Notes under the pieces: model-generated
The model's database searches: none
What the model was told of the DNA's origin: nothing
Seen by the model: the letters and a program-made list of their open reading frames with translations, nothing else
In this document: positions 6,923 to 13,995 of the stretch, in pieces
How the letters are laid out: each line of letters begins with the position of its first letter
Numbering within the stretch: position 1 is the first letter of the stretch
DNA from: Bradyrhizobium betae
GTDB taxonomy: Bacteria; Pseudomonadota; Alphaproteobacteria; Rhizobiales; Xanthobacteraceae
Length of the DNA stretch: 64,000 nucleotides
Assembly: GCF_008932115.1 (NCBI RefSeq)
Contig: NZ_CP044543.1
Span: 7,074,501-7,138,500, forward strand
Direction of reading: 5' to 3'
Program-made: the position numbers and the translations under genes

Positions 6923-7153
6923 TCAATCCTGCTCGCTCTGCGGTTTCGGCCCACGCTTGGCTGGCTTGAGGATGCGCCCGGTCTTCGGATCCATCCGCGC
7001 ATCGTGAACAAAGTTCCGCTTGCGCCATTTAGCGACTGTCTTCTGATTAAGGCCGTGCTGAGCGGCTAACTCTTTGAGCGGAGCCTTCGATCGCTGTATT
7101 GCTGCTCGGATGGCGTGCGTGGTCGTGGCGCTGCCGTGAAGTATCTGTCCCAT
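6923..7153 (-). pseudogene. IS481-family transposase, N-terminal remnant
   Basis: A 76-codon frame starting at ATG 7153 with GGGAGGAG upstream. The product MGQILHGSATTTHAIRAAIQ followed by the helix-turn-helix LAAQHGLNQKTVAKWRKR is the standard N-terminus of IS481 transposases. The DDE catalytic domain is absent: after about residue 57 the sequence diverges into a basic tail (KPAKRGPKPQ) and stops. The element's probable left end, beginning TGTCTGGTCCCGGAGTG, lies at 7212 reading leftward and abuts the REP-associated transposase remnant. It is a truncated insertion sequence; the surviving HTH protein might still bind DNA, but that is speculation. Confidence 0.8.
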
Positions 7154-7212
7154 AACTCCTCCCGGAATGAAGGGGCATCTTGGCTGATTCCCCCACACTC
7201 CGGGACCAGACA

Positions 7213-7430
7213 CCTAGCCGCGCCCTCACGGGGTCGAGCGAGACGTAGCGCAGCGGTGCCGCGAGATGGTCTTCGTCCATGACGGTGGTACCGAAGCGTC
7301 CCTGCCAGAAATGACCGATGCGCTTGCGGCGCGCCTGAATGGCTCCGACATAGCGTCGGTGCACGCGGGCCAACGCACGACGCAGACCGTCCTCATCGGA
7401 CAGCACCAGGACGAGGTGAACGTGGTTCGG
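7213..7430 (-). pseudogene. REP-associated tyrosine (Y1) transposase, internal remnant
   Basis: About 73 codons match the centre and C-terminal part of RAYT/TnpA-REP transposases: PNHVHLVLVLSDEDGLRRAL carries the HxH metal site of the HUH fold, then HFWQGRF, and LRYVSLDPVRARLG at the end. The N-terminal third of the domain is missing, cut exactly at a copy of the TGACRGTGCAYTT repeat (7439-7460). The 3' side is cut by the left end of the IS481 remnant at 7212. Such transposases normally mobilise REP palindromes in trans, which is of interest given the palindromes elsewhere in this window. Confidence 0.8.
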
Positions 7431-7438
7431 GGTTATAG

Positions 7439-7460
7439 TGACAGTGCATTTAATTGATCG
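7439..7460 (+). repeat. TGACRGTGCAYTT repeat, copy c
   Basis: TGACAGTGCATTTAATTGAT. It lies at the junction where the Y1 transposase remnant loses homology. Confidence 0.6.
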
Positions 7461-7519
7461 CCCTTCACCCTGCAGGCTCTGCGGCATCGGCCTCATGCCT
7501 CGAAGACAGCGTTATAACC

Positions 7520-7543
7520 AAGTGCACCGTCAGCGTAATACGG
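7520..7543 (-). repeat. TGACRGTGCAYTT repeat, copy d
   Basis: On the minus strand this reads TTACGCTGACGGTGCACTT. It lies just downstream of a 9-codon relic (ATG 7560, CGGGAGGG upstream) of a gene like the one at 5929-6066. Confidence 0.6.
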
Positions 7544-7644
7544 CAACAACCTTCGTCATGCACCCTCCCGCTATTGTTAGCCCTGGACTATGCTTTGCGC
7601 CGAAGACGGCTAACCGGCATGCGAAGGGATAAAGGGGGTAACCA

Positions 7645-8304
7645 ATGGGAGATCGGCTAATCCGAGTGCGCCGCCAAGAGCAGCGCAACGTCTACATCCA
7701 CAATGACCTGGATAGCGCGGCTTTCTATTTCAATGAGCGGATCAAGAAACGGCTGGCAGAGGACGACCGGGACGGCATCGCATATGAATGCATGGCACTG
7801 GCGACGATGTGCGCCTTCACGTGGGAAGCCTATCTGAATTTCTACGGCTTCAAGTTGCTCAAGGCTTTCAGGAACGAGCGATGGCCGCTGCACCGGAAGA
7901 GCCACCATGTCTTTCAGAAGCTTAAGATTAAACCAGACTGGCCTACTAGGCCCTACCTCTCCATCCGCAACCTGACGACTGTCCGCAACATGCTTGCGCA
8001 CGGAAAGCCGGTGGAAGAGACGATCGACAAAATCGAAGAAGGCTCGCCCAGCGAGATCGACAGACAACGGATCGACCTAAGCGGCAAGTGGCAAGAATTC
8101 TGCACGACCGACAAGGTCCTCGAACAATATGAAGACCTGCAGAAGGTTTGGGAGCAGATGTTCAAAGCGTCAGGGCTTGGACCTTTCGACACCATGAGCC
8201 ACGGCCAAGGCGGAGTGGAGTACATCGAAGATGTCGAGGTTACCGAAGTCATCACGAAGAAAGCGGCATTCGGAAAGGGCTTGGCAAAGCCAGCGAAATC
8301 GTGA
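7645..8304 (+). CDS. HEPN-like protein with R-x4-H motif
   Basis: A 219-residue, mostly helical soluble protein starting at ATG 7645, with a GGGGG stretch upstream. Residues 113-120 read VRNMLAHG, an exact R-N-x-x-x-H motif (R114, H119) that is the catalytic signature of HEPN ribonucleases such as those in toxin-antitoxin, Abi and CRISPR ancillary systems. The preceding helices (MALATMCAFTWEAYLNFYGF, then an aromatic and basic region) fit the four-helix HEPN bundle. The C-terminal third is acidic. No MNT nucleotidyltransferase or other classic antitoxin is adjacent. It may be a non-toxic HEPN protein, since the motif also occurs in uncharacterised C-terminal HEPN domains. Its promoter region is homologous to that of the gene at 6150. 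Confidence 0.6.
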   Translation: MGDRLIRVRRQEQRNVYIHNDLDSAAFYFNERIKKRLAEDDRDGIAYECMALATMCAFTWEAYLNFYGFKLLKAFRNERWPLHRKSHHVFQKLKIKPDWPTRPYLSIRNLTTVRNMLAHGKPVEETIDKIEEGSPSEIDRQRIDLSGKWQEFCTTDKVLEQYEDLQKVWEQMFKASGLGPFDTMSHGQGGVEYIEDVEVTEVITKKAAFGKGLAKPAKS

Positions 8305-8624
8305 GTGTCTTCGCGCGGGACGTTGGCGTACTTTCCTTGACCAAGATTTGCGCGGTCCCAAATTTTGCTCGGATTTTCCTTGCTCAATTTAGGTGACGGC
8401 GCACCAAATAGCTCTGAGGGCTGCCTTACTCGCGGCAGACGCTTCGACTACGGATGACGGAGAAGCGCTTTTGTGGCGCTTTACAATGACGGTGCACTTG
8501 GACTGCCCAATGCCCTCTCTGTTTCCGCCGCCGCCCCTGCCCTTCCTCCCCGTTTCCTGCTATCTCCTCCGCCGCCATCCCGGCCCAAAGCAAAACCCTC
8601 CGTCCATCAAAGGGAGCCCCACCC
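8305..8624. other. Intergenic stretch with one short repeat
   Basis: No convincing gene. This region marks the right edge of the AT-richer patch. It contains copy e of the TGACRGTGCAYTT repeat and, beyond 8500, the leader of the glyoxalase gene. Confidence 0.5.
8481..8499 (+). repeat. TGACRGTGCAYTT repeat, copy e
   Basis: TTACAATGACGGTGCACTT. This is the rightmost copy, at the boundary between the accessory patch and chromosomal sequence. Confidence 0.6.
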
Positions 8625-9077
8625 ATGCGTTACCTCCACACCATGCTGCGCGTGCGCAATCTCGATGCCGCGCTGAAATTCTATGTTGATGCGTTCGGGC
8701 TGAAGGAGGTGCGGCGGATCGAGAACGACAAAGGGCGCTTCACGCTGGTCTTCCTGTGCTCGTCCGACGATCTCGACGCGTTGAAGGATCAGCCCAACAC
8801 GCGCGGCGCGCCGCTGGTCGAGCTCACCTACAATTGGGACGAGGAGGCCTATGGCGAGGACCGCTTCTTCGGCCATCTCGCCTATGAGGTCGACGACATC
8901 TACGCCACCTGCGACAGGCTGATGAAGGCCGGCGTCACCATCAACCGTCCGCCGCGCGACGGCAACATGGCCTTCGTCCGCTCGCCCGACCTGCACTCGA
9001 TCGAGCTGCTGCAGAAGGGCGAGCCGAAGCCGCCGCAGGAGCCGTGGGCCTCGATGCCCAATACCGGTCACTGGTAG
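8625..9077 (+). CDS. gloA: Lactoylglutathione lyase (glyoxalase I)
   Basis: A 150-residue VOC-fold enzyme that isomerises the methylglyoxal-glutathione hemithioacetal to S-lactoylglutathione in the cytosol. The first module begins MRYLHTMLRVRNLDAALKFY, with GLKEVRRIE following. The second has FFGHLAYEVDDIY and SPDLHSIELLQKG, carrying the metal ligands His and Glu. Length and layout are those of the small bacterial Ni/Zn glyoxalase I. AGGGAG lies upstream of ATG 8625. A GST gene lies 300 bases downstream, a plausible glutathione-dependent detoxification neighbourhood. Assignment is strong; the symbol follows the family. Confidence 0.88.
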   Translation: MRYLHTMLRVRNLDAALKFYVDAFGLKEVRRIENDKGRFTLVFLCSSDDLDALKDQPNTRGAPLVELTYNWDEEAYGEDRFFGHLAYEVDDIYATCDRLMKAGVTINRPPRDGNMAFVRSPDLHSIELLQKGEPKPPQEPWASMPNTGHW

Positions 9078-9148
9078 GGTTTTTACGGCAGGAACCACCG
9101 CCCGCCCGGCGCGTTCACTCCTCGACAAATGCAATTGAGGAGGACGAC

Positions 9149-9229
9149 ATGGGACGTGGCTTGTTGTTGTGGATGCTGGGCGTGCCGATTCCGGTGATCC
9201 TGCTGCTCTGGCTGTTCTTCGGCCGCTGA
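9149..9229 (+). CDS. 26-aa membrane micropeptide
   Basis: An 81-base frame with a strong ribosome site (GAGGAGG, 5-6 bases before ATG 9149). The product is MGRGLLLWMLGVPIPVILLL followed by WLFFGR, a single hydrophobic helix with a proline kink and basic ends. It is followed 21 bases later by a perfect terminator, so it is the end of a transcript, perhaps its own. It resembles the tiny lipid-bilayer peptides found in many Rhizobiales, but no function is known. Confidence 0.65.
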   Translation: MGRGLLLWMLGVPIPVILLLWLFFGR

Positions 9230-9250
9230 TCATCGCGCAACGCTGCAATG

Positions 9251-9278
9251 AAAGCTCCGCCTTTCGGCGGAGCTTTTT
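9251..9278 (+). terminator. Rho-independent terminator
   Basis: AAAGCTCCGCC pairs with GGCGGAGCTTT around a TTTC tetraloop, followed by TT. It ends the gloA and micropeptide transcript. Confidence 0.9.
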
Positions 9279-9374
9279 GCATGAGGGCGCGCCGCAATCG
9301 CGGCTCGCCGCACTCGCCAAATTCCGCTATCACCCGCGCACGATGGGCAACGAAAAACGCGCGGGAGAACTCTT

Positions 9375-10013
9375 ATGCCGGACCACAATCTGACGATCTG
9401 GGGCCGCGCCAATTCGGTCAACGTGCAGAAGGTGCTGTGGTGCCTGGCCGAGCTCGGCCTTCCCTTCGAGCGCATCGACGCCGGCATGCAATACGGCAAG
9501 ACCCGCGAGGCCGACTATCTTGCGATGAACCCCAATGCGCGGATCCCGACGCTGGTCGAGGGCGATTTCGTGCTGTGGGAGTCCAACTCGATCATGCGCT
9601 ATCTCTGCCTCGCGCACGGGCGCGGCACGCCGATCTATCCGGAGGCGCCGAAGCTGCGCAGCAGCGTCGACCGCTGGCTCGACTGGACGCTGTCGGCGGT
9701 GCAGCCGGTCGATCGCCCGGTGTTCTGGGGCATCGTGCGCACGGCGCCCAATGAGCGCGACATGATCCAGGTGCAGAAGGATGCCGATGCGGCCGCCGAG
9801 GTCTGGGCGATCGCCGAGCGCCTGCTCGCCGCGCGCCGCTTCATCGAGGGCGAGCAGTTCACGCTCGCCGACATCGCCGTCGGCTCCTATGCGCGGCGCT
9901 GGCTCGGCGTCGAGGGGATCACCCGGCCGGCGCAGCCGAACCTGACGCGCTGGCTCGCCGAGCTCGGCAAGCGCGCCGGATTTGCACAATTCGTCGCACC
10001 GCCGATGTCGTGA
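9375..10013 (+). CDS. Glutathione S-transferase family protein
   Basis: A 212-residue protein with an N-terminal thioredoxin-like domain (residues 5-85: LTIWGRANSVNVQKVLWCLA, AMNPNARIPTLVEGDFVLWES with the cis-proline before T and the ES glutathione-binding pair) and an all-helical C-terminal domain (FIEGEQFTLADIAVG is the conserved N-capping box). Ser14 in RANSVN is the likely catalytic residue. It conjugates or reduces electrophiles with glutathione in the cytosol. No partner fixes the substrate. The class is probably beta- or theta-like. Confidence 0.88.
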   Translation: MPDHNLTIWGRANSVNVQKVLWCLAELGLPFERIDAGMQYGKTREADYLAMNPNARIPTLVEGDFVLWESNSIMRYLCLAHGRGTPIYPEAPKLRSSVDRWLDWTLSAVQPVDRPVFWGIVRTAPNERDMIQVQKDADAAAEVWAIAERLLAARRFIEGEQFTLADIAVGSYARRWLGVEGITRPAQPNLTRWLAELGKRAGFAQFVAPPMS

Positions 10014-10099
10014 CGACCTGGCGCGGCGCAAGCCGCGGTAAGAGCACGATAAATCGTCGTGCCGGCGCACGCGGATTGCGGCGCGCCCGCACTTGACGG

Positions 10100-10128
10100 C
10101 TACTGTGCATGGGGTTGTTTTCGCGCTT
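10100..10128 (-). repeat. 29-bp dispersed repeat, copy 1
   Basis: On the minus strand this reads AAGCGCGAAAACAACCCCAT then GCACAGTAG. An exact 29-base copy lies at 32549-32577 on the plus strand. Both copies lie just beyond the stop codon of a gene read in the same direction. Confidence 0.85.
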
Positions 10129-10134
10129 TTTGTG

Positions 10135-10302
10135 TCAGCCCCAGCCGCGCTCGACCAGCAGCACGCAAATGATCAGCACCAGCGTCACGGCGGCGGTGGC
10201 GAGCTTCGCGGTCCAGCTCAGGCCGCGGCCGACCCACCACAGCAGCGCGCAAGACATCAGCACGGGGACGACGAGATCGAGCCGCAACAGATCCGGCGGC
10301 AT
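10135..10302 (-). CDS. Small two-TM membrane protein (55 aa)
   Basis: ATG at 10302, stop at 10135, and five bases after the stop of the upstream gene at 10308. The product has two hydrophobic segments (about residues 9-24 and 34-50) separated by the polar loop GRGLSWTAK. It is therefore a hairpin membrane protein. The tight spacing makes it part of a two-gene operon with the porin-like mini-protein. Function unknown. The 29-bp repeat copy follows it. Confidence 0.6.
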   Translation of the reverse strand: MPPDLLRLDLVVPVLMSCALLWWVGRGLSWTAKLATAAVTLVLIICVLLVERGWG

Positions 10303-10307
10303 GTGGC

Positions 10308-10553
10308 CTACCGCCTGACCGTGGTCTCGACGCTGATCGAGCCGCCGATCTTGACGCAGGTGCCGGTGCCCTCGACCATGTAGTAACCACGGCCATAGGA
10401 GGCGCAGGCGCCCGCCTTCGCCGTGCCGCCTGTGCTTTTCAGCGGCAGCGTCTTGCCGGCCTGCGGCGGCTCGGGCGCCGGCAGCCGCAAGGCCTCGGCA
10501 GCCGCTGCGGACGTGGCTAGCAACGAGATGAGGATGAGGAGCGGCGCACGCAT
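10308..10553 (-). CDS. Exported mini-protein resembling the N-terminus of a Porin_2 barrel
   Basis: An 81-residue protein. Residues 1-19 are a signal peptide (MRAPLLILISLLATSAAAA). The C-terminal half contains CASYGRGYYMVEGTGTCVKI, followed by GGSISVE. That is the conserved start of alphaproteobacterial porins (usually C..YG.GF...GTDTC.KIGG..R.E), where the two cysteines are a signature. In a full porin, about 350-450 residues of barrel would follow, but here the protein stops about ten residues later. Either it is a truncated porin or a stand-alone secreted peptide family using the same motif. Confidence 0.65.
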   Translation of the reverse strand: MRAPLLILISLLATSAAAAEALRLPAPEPPQAGKTLPLKSTGGTAKAGACASYGRGYYMVEGTGTCVKIGGSISVETTVRR

Positions 10554-10608
10554 GCCGCCGTTCTAGCCCGGACCGGCGCGCCGCGCTATCCGGCTCCGGC
10601 TACCGCGA

Positions 10609-10863
10609 TCAGATGAACTTGATGCCGGCCGATTTGCCGCGGCGCCAGACCACCTGGCAGCTCCGCCCGGTCCGCGCGTCGCGCGCGAACGCCATCCGGA
10701 TGATGCCCGGCAGCTGGCTGGCGTCGTCGTCCATCGTGATCTTCGCGCCCGAGGCCGAGATGTCCTGGACCAGGCAATGCCGCGCCGCGAACCCGCCGTC
10801 GAGCGTGATCCAGGCATGCTGCGACAGCAGCTTGCGGGCTGCGCGCTTCTTGGGCTGTGGCAT
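10609..10863 (-). CDS. PilZ-domain protein
   Basis: An 84-residue single-domain protein. I start it at ATG 10863 with GGGAG upstream; a GTG at 10881 is an alternative. The N-terminal RKLLSQHAWITLDGG, DISASGAKI and VWRRGKSAGIKF segments correspond to the PilZ beta-barrel strands. The usual RxxxR c-di-GMP-binding pair before the barrel is present only as a basic cluster (KKRAARK). The D-x-S-x-x-G motif is intact in its DISASGA form. It probably senses c-di-GMP, though a degenerate non-binding PilZ cannot be excluded. A second PilZ protein lies at 12103. Confidence 0.82.
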   Translation of the reverse strand: MPQPKKRAARKLLSQHAWITLDGGFAARHCLVQDISASGAKITMDDDASQLPGIIRMAFARDARTGRSCQVVWRRGKSAGIKFI

Positions 10864-11087
10864 TGGTTTAAGATCTCCCACTCCAGCGCTAGCTCAGGGA
10901 CCCCTAAGAAACCGTTGAAATCACCTCCCGAATGATCCCGGGGCAGCTATCCACCGGGGTGCAAAAGACCGGCCCCGAACGGCTTGCCGACCGGCCCAAA
11001 GGCCACTATACGTTCGCCCGCTGCAGCCCCCGGCACGACTCGGGCGGCCGGCGGTCGTGCCGCGAAAAGCGGCGGGGCCTTGTGTTT

Positions 11088-11162
11088 GCTCCCTTCGTCT
11101 ATCGGTTAGGACGCCACCCTTTCACGGTGGAGAGAGCGGTTCGATTCCGCTAGGGAGCGCCA
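11088..11162 (+). tRNA. tRNA-Glu (UUC)
   Basis: A full cloverleaf: acceptor GCTCCCT paired with AGGGAGC (11152-11158), D arm GTCT-ATCGGTTA-GGAC, anticodon arm CCACC-CTTTCAC-GGTGG with anticodon TTC, T arm AGCGG-TTCGATT-CCGCT, discriminator G at 11159 and a genome-encoded CCA at 11160-11162. The codons read are GAA and GAG. No integrase or attachment duplication is seen next to it. Confidence 0.95.
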
Positions 11163-11261
11163 GCATCCGGCTCTTGGATGACGTGGCGAAACCTGCCGCC
11201 CGACATGAACCTCCCCGCCCCTCGCCTCCGACAAAGGTCAGATCGGAAACGGCAGAGGCCC

Positions 11262-11921
11262 ATGGCGCAGCAACAGTCCACCCCGGAAGGCCAGTCCGGC
11301 GCCGCCTCGCCGGCGCCGCCGCCTTGGATACGTCGCGCCGCGCAATATGTCCCGGAACGCCGCGCCAGAATGCTCGAGCACATGGCGCGCGCAAGATCGG
11401 CTCCGCAGCCGCAGGCCGCGACTGCGACGGGTCCATCCCGCATGGGCGGCAGGAACATTCTCGGCGATGCCTTCGGCTACACGGTGCTGTTCGGCATCAT
11501 CGCCCTGCTCGTCCAGTCGCGCGTTCCGCTCTACCTCGGCGCCTTCCTCTTCTCCACTAACGGCGAGCGCATCGAAGCTGCGCTTCGAACGATCGGTATC
11601 CAGCTCGAGCCCGATGCGATTGGACCCGACATCATCAAGGGCTTCGTCTCCCTGTTCGCCTGGTTCGCGCTGCTGGCCTCGTTGAGGCCCTCGGTCCCGA
11701 CCTGGCTCGCGTCCTGGATTCCGCCGGACACATCATGGTCCACCATTGCCGGCATCGCCATCGTGCTCGCCGTCGCCGAAGCGTGCGCAGCGCTCGCGAT
11801 GCGGACGGCACTGCCGTGGTTCGGAGTGCAGATCAAAACGGAAAGCCTCACCGCGACGGTGATCAAGCTCCTCATCGCCGTTGGCCTGTTGGGCTTGCTG
11901 GTGCTGCTCGGATCGCTGTGA
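11262..11921 (+). CDS. Four-TM membrane protein, unknown function
   Basis: A 219-residue protein starting at ATG 11262 with GCAGAGG upstream. Residues 1-65 are polar and rich in Gln, Pro and Ala. Four hydrophobic segments follow (about 70-90, 125-145, 155-180 and 195-218). An upstream in-frame ATG at 11178 lies close to the tRNA-Glu end and would add 28 basic residues; I prefer the internal start. No motif reveals a function. Confidence 0.6.
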   Translation: MAQQQSTPEGQSGAASPAPPPWIRRAAQYVPERRARMLEHMARARSAPQPQAATATGPSRMGGRNILGDAFGYTVLFGIIALLVQSRVPLYLGAFLFSTNGERIEAALRTIGIQLEPDAIGPDIIKGFVSLFAWFALLASLRPSVPTWLASWIPPDTSWSTIAGIAIVLAVAEACAALAMRTALPWFGVQIKTESLTATVIKLLIAVGLLGLLVLLGSL

Positions 11922-12102
11922 ACGGCGCGCAATGCCGAGCTTGTCAGCTTGCGCGGGGGGCGCCGTGCCGCGAACTCCGGAACACTACCGGCCCGCCCAT
12001 TAACTGAAAATTTACCCCTGCTATTTGATCGGCGTATCGTTTGCTTAGACGTTGGCCGCTACGTGTTTCTACGGAAATCATCCGAAACACGATTGGCGCC
12101 CA

Positions 12103-12729
12103 ATGTCCGTCGCAGAATTCCTCAGGCAGCGTGCAGTGGAAGTCGCCGTGAGCGGCAGCTACTCGCTACCGCGCTGGTACGACTGCGAAGGCAAGCTGCG
12201 CACCTTCGCCTGCCGCACCAAGCGCGTCTCGCCGTTCCGCATGATCGTAGACGTGCCGGTCGTCGGCAAGATCGGCGAGCGCGTGACCTCCTATTTCCAG
12301 GACTTCGGCGAGTTCCAGTGCACCATCAGCGCGACGCTGAAAGCGGGCTTCCTGATGGAACTCGACATGACGCGGGCGCGGCGGGCCTGGATGTCGGAAA
12401 AGCTGACCTGGCTCGAGAAAAAGCAAAAGGACGACAGCATCAAGGAGCTGCGGCATGATGCACGCTTCGTTCCGCAGGCCTCGCACACCTTCTTGACGCT
12501 TGCCGACGGCAGCACCCACCCCTGTTTCATCATCGACGTCTCCACGGCGGGCGTCGCCATATCCTGCGAATACGATCCGCCGGTCGGAACCCCGCTCGCG
12601 GTCGGCGCCTGCGTCGGGCGCGTCATCCGCAAATTCGACAGCGGCTTTGCGGTCAAATTCGCCGAACAGCAGCCGCGGGACAGCCTCGACCGCCTGATCG
12701 TGCGCTCTCCCCTGGCGCAGTCGGCCTGA
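12103..12729 (+). CDS. PilZ-domain protein, larger
   Basis: A 208-residue cytosolic protein. I start it at ATG 12103 (MSVAEFLRQRAVEVAVSGSY), since an upstream TTG frame lacks a site. The N-terminal half (residues 15-110) resembles a divergent PilZ/YcgR-type domain (GSYSLPRWYDCEGKLRTFAC, then VPVVGKIGERV). The C-terminal half is a clearer PilZ barrel, with RHDARF and FIIDVSTAGVAISCEY carrying the D-x-S-x-x-G equivalent. It could be a c-di-GMP effector for motility or exopolysaccharide. The other PilZ gene is 1.2 kb away on the opposite strand. Confidence 0.8.
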   Translation: MSVAEFLRQRAVEVAVSGSYSLPRWYDCEGKLRTFACRTKRVSPFRMIVDVPVVGKIGERVTSYFQDFGEFQCTISATLKAGFLMELDMTRARRAWMSEKLTWLEKKQKDDSIKELRHDARFVPQASHTFLTLADGSTHPCFIIDVSTAGVAISCEYDPPVGTPLAVGACVGRVIRKFDSGFAVKFAEQQPRDSLDRLIVRSPLAQSA

Positions 12730-12851
12730 GCCGGCGCGGCCGGATTTTAACTCTTCTTTAACTAAATACTGGAGGTGGCGGCCCCTGCGCGATAGGGTGT
12801 GCCCCAGCATGTCCGCAATCATTGCGGGCCCCGAGTATTGGAAGTCCCGGA

Positions 12852-13859
12852 ATGTCCATCGCTGAGTTCGCCGCGGCCGAGATCGCCCGAAGCACCACCC
12901 CCGCCACCAAGCCGCAGCTTCCGCCCGGCGTCGTCACCGAGGGACCGGTCGTCGAAGCCAAGCTGCGCGAGAGCTATCTGTTGCTCGGCATTCTCTATGT
13001 CGGCGCCGTCGCGGGCATCATCTGGGCCGTCACGCAAGGCGTCGGCAAGGTGGAGCTGTTCACGTTCGTCTGGATGTTCGCGCTGACCACGTTCGGCATC
13101 GGTGCCGGCATGCACCGCCTGTTCGTCCATCGCAGCTTCCGCACCGGTCCGATCATGCGCGTGTTCTTCTGCGCCATCGCCCAGATGGCGATTCAGGGCT
13201 CGATCGCGAAATGGGTCGCCAACCACCGCCGCCACCACCTCTATGCCGATGACGTCGGCGATCCCCACAGCCCGCAATTCGACGGCTTCGGCAATCGCTA
13301 TGTCAGCGCATTGAAGGGCTTTTTGCACGCCCAGGGCAGCTGGGTGTTCGACCAGGCGACCACCGATAACGAATACTACGCCAAGGACATCCTCGCCGAT
13401 CCGATCGCGATGTTCTTCGTGCGCACGCGCTGGGTCTGGTACGGGATGTCGGCCGTCTTCATTCCAGGCGTGGTCGGCTACGTCTTCGGCGGCGTGCACA
13501 GCATGATCGGCTGCGTGCTGTTCTCCGGCCTGCTCCGCGCCTACCTGCTGATCCTCACCAGCCAGCTCACCGGCTCGGTCTGCCACGCCTACGGCTACCG
13601 CCGCTTCGAGGTCGACGACGCCTCGACCAACGAGTTCGTGACCACGATCCTCACCTTCGGCGAGGGCCTTCACAACAACCATCACCGCTTCCCGCGGGAC
13701 GCCTATATCTCGCACGCCTGGTGGGAGATCGATCTCAACGGCCTGATCATTCTGGGCATGGAGAAGATCGGTCTCGTCCACGACGTCTTCCACGCCTCGC
13801 ACCGCCAACTGGAGCTGGCGTCCGAAGCGGAAGCACAGGCGGCCACGACGGCGCGCTAA
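12852..13859 (+). CDS. Delta-9-type fatty acid desaturase
   Basis: A 335-residue integral membrane di-iron desaturase. I start it at ATG 12852. The three histidine boxes are present and in order: HRLFVH (residues 88-93), HRRHH (125-129) and HNNHH near 277-281, the last followed by RFPRDA. Two pairs of membrane segments flank the boxes. This is the acyl-CoA/acyl-lipid desaturase fold that introduces a double bond at position 9 of C16-C18 chains, and in rhizobia it would adjust membrane fluidity at low temperature. No dedicated ferredoxin gene is adjacent. Confidence 0.87.
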   Translation: MSIAEFAAAEIARSTTPATKPQLPPGVVTEGPVVEAKLRESYLLLGILYVGAVAGIIWAVTQGVGKVELFTFVWMFALTTFGIGAGMHRLFVHRSFRTGPIMRVFFCAIAQMAIQGSIAKWVANHRRHHLYADDVGDPHSPQFDGFGNRYVSALKGFLHAQGSWVFDQATTDNEYYAKDILADPIAMFFVRTRWVWYGMSAVFIPGVVGYVFGGVHSMIGCVLFSGLLRAYLLILTSQLTGSVCHAYGYRRFEVDDASTNEFVTTILTFGEGLHNNHHRFPRDAYISHAWWEIDLNGLIILGMEKIGLVHDVFHASHRQLELASEAEAQAATTAR

Positions 13860-13995
13860 GGCGACAGGCGGAGGCCGTCGTCCGGCCGTCCTGCCTCCGC
13901 ATCGCTGCCCTATCGCGGCCCCATTGCGGGATCAGCTTTTGGTGGTCTGTGCCTCGTGCCGGACGTCATTGGCAGACTTGCGATCGGGGGACCGA

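Noticed and set aside
11088..11162. The tRNA-Glu as an integration site for a genomic island
   Set aside because: No integrase gene and no second copy of the tRNA 3' end were found in the window; the accessory patch ends 2.6 kb away.
12819..13808. A 329-codon minus-strand frame opposite the desaturase
   Set aside because: The desaturase has all three histidine boxes; the opposite product is a Val/Asp/Glu-rich translation of its antisense.
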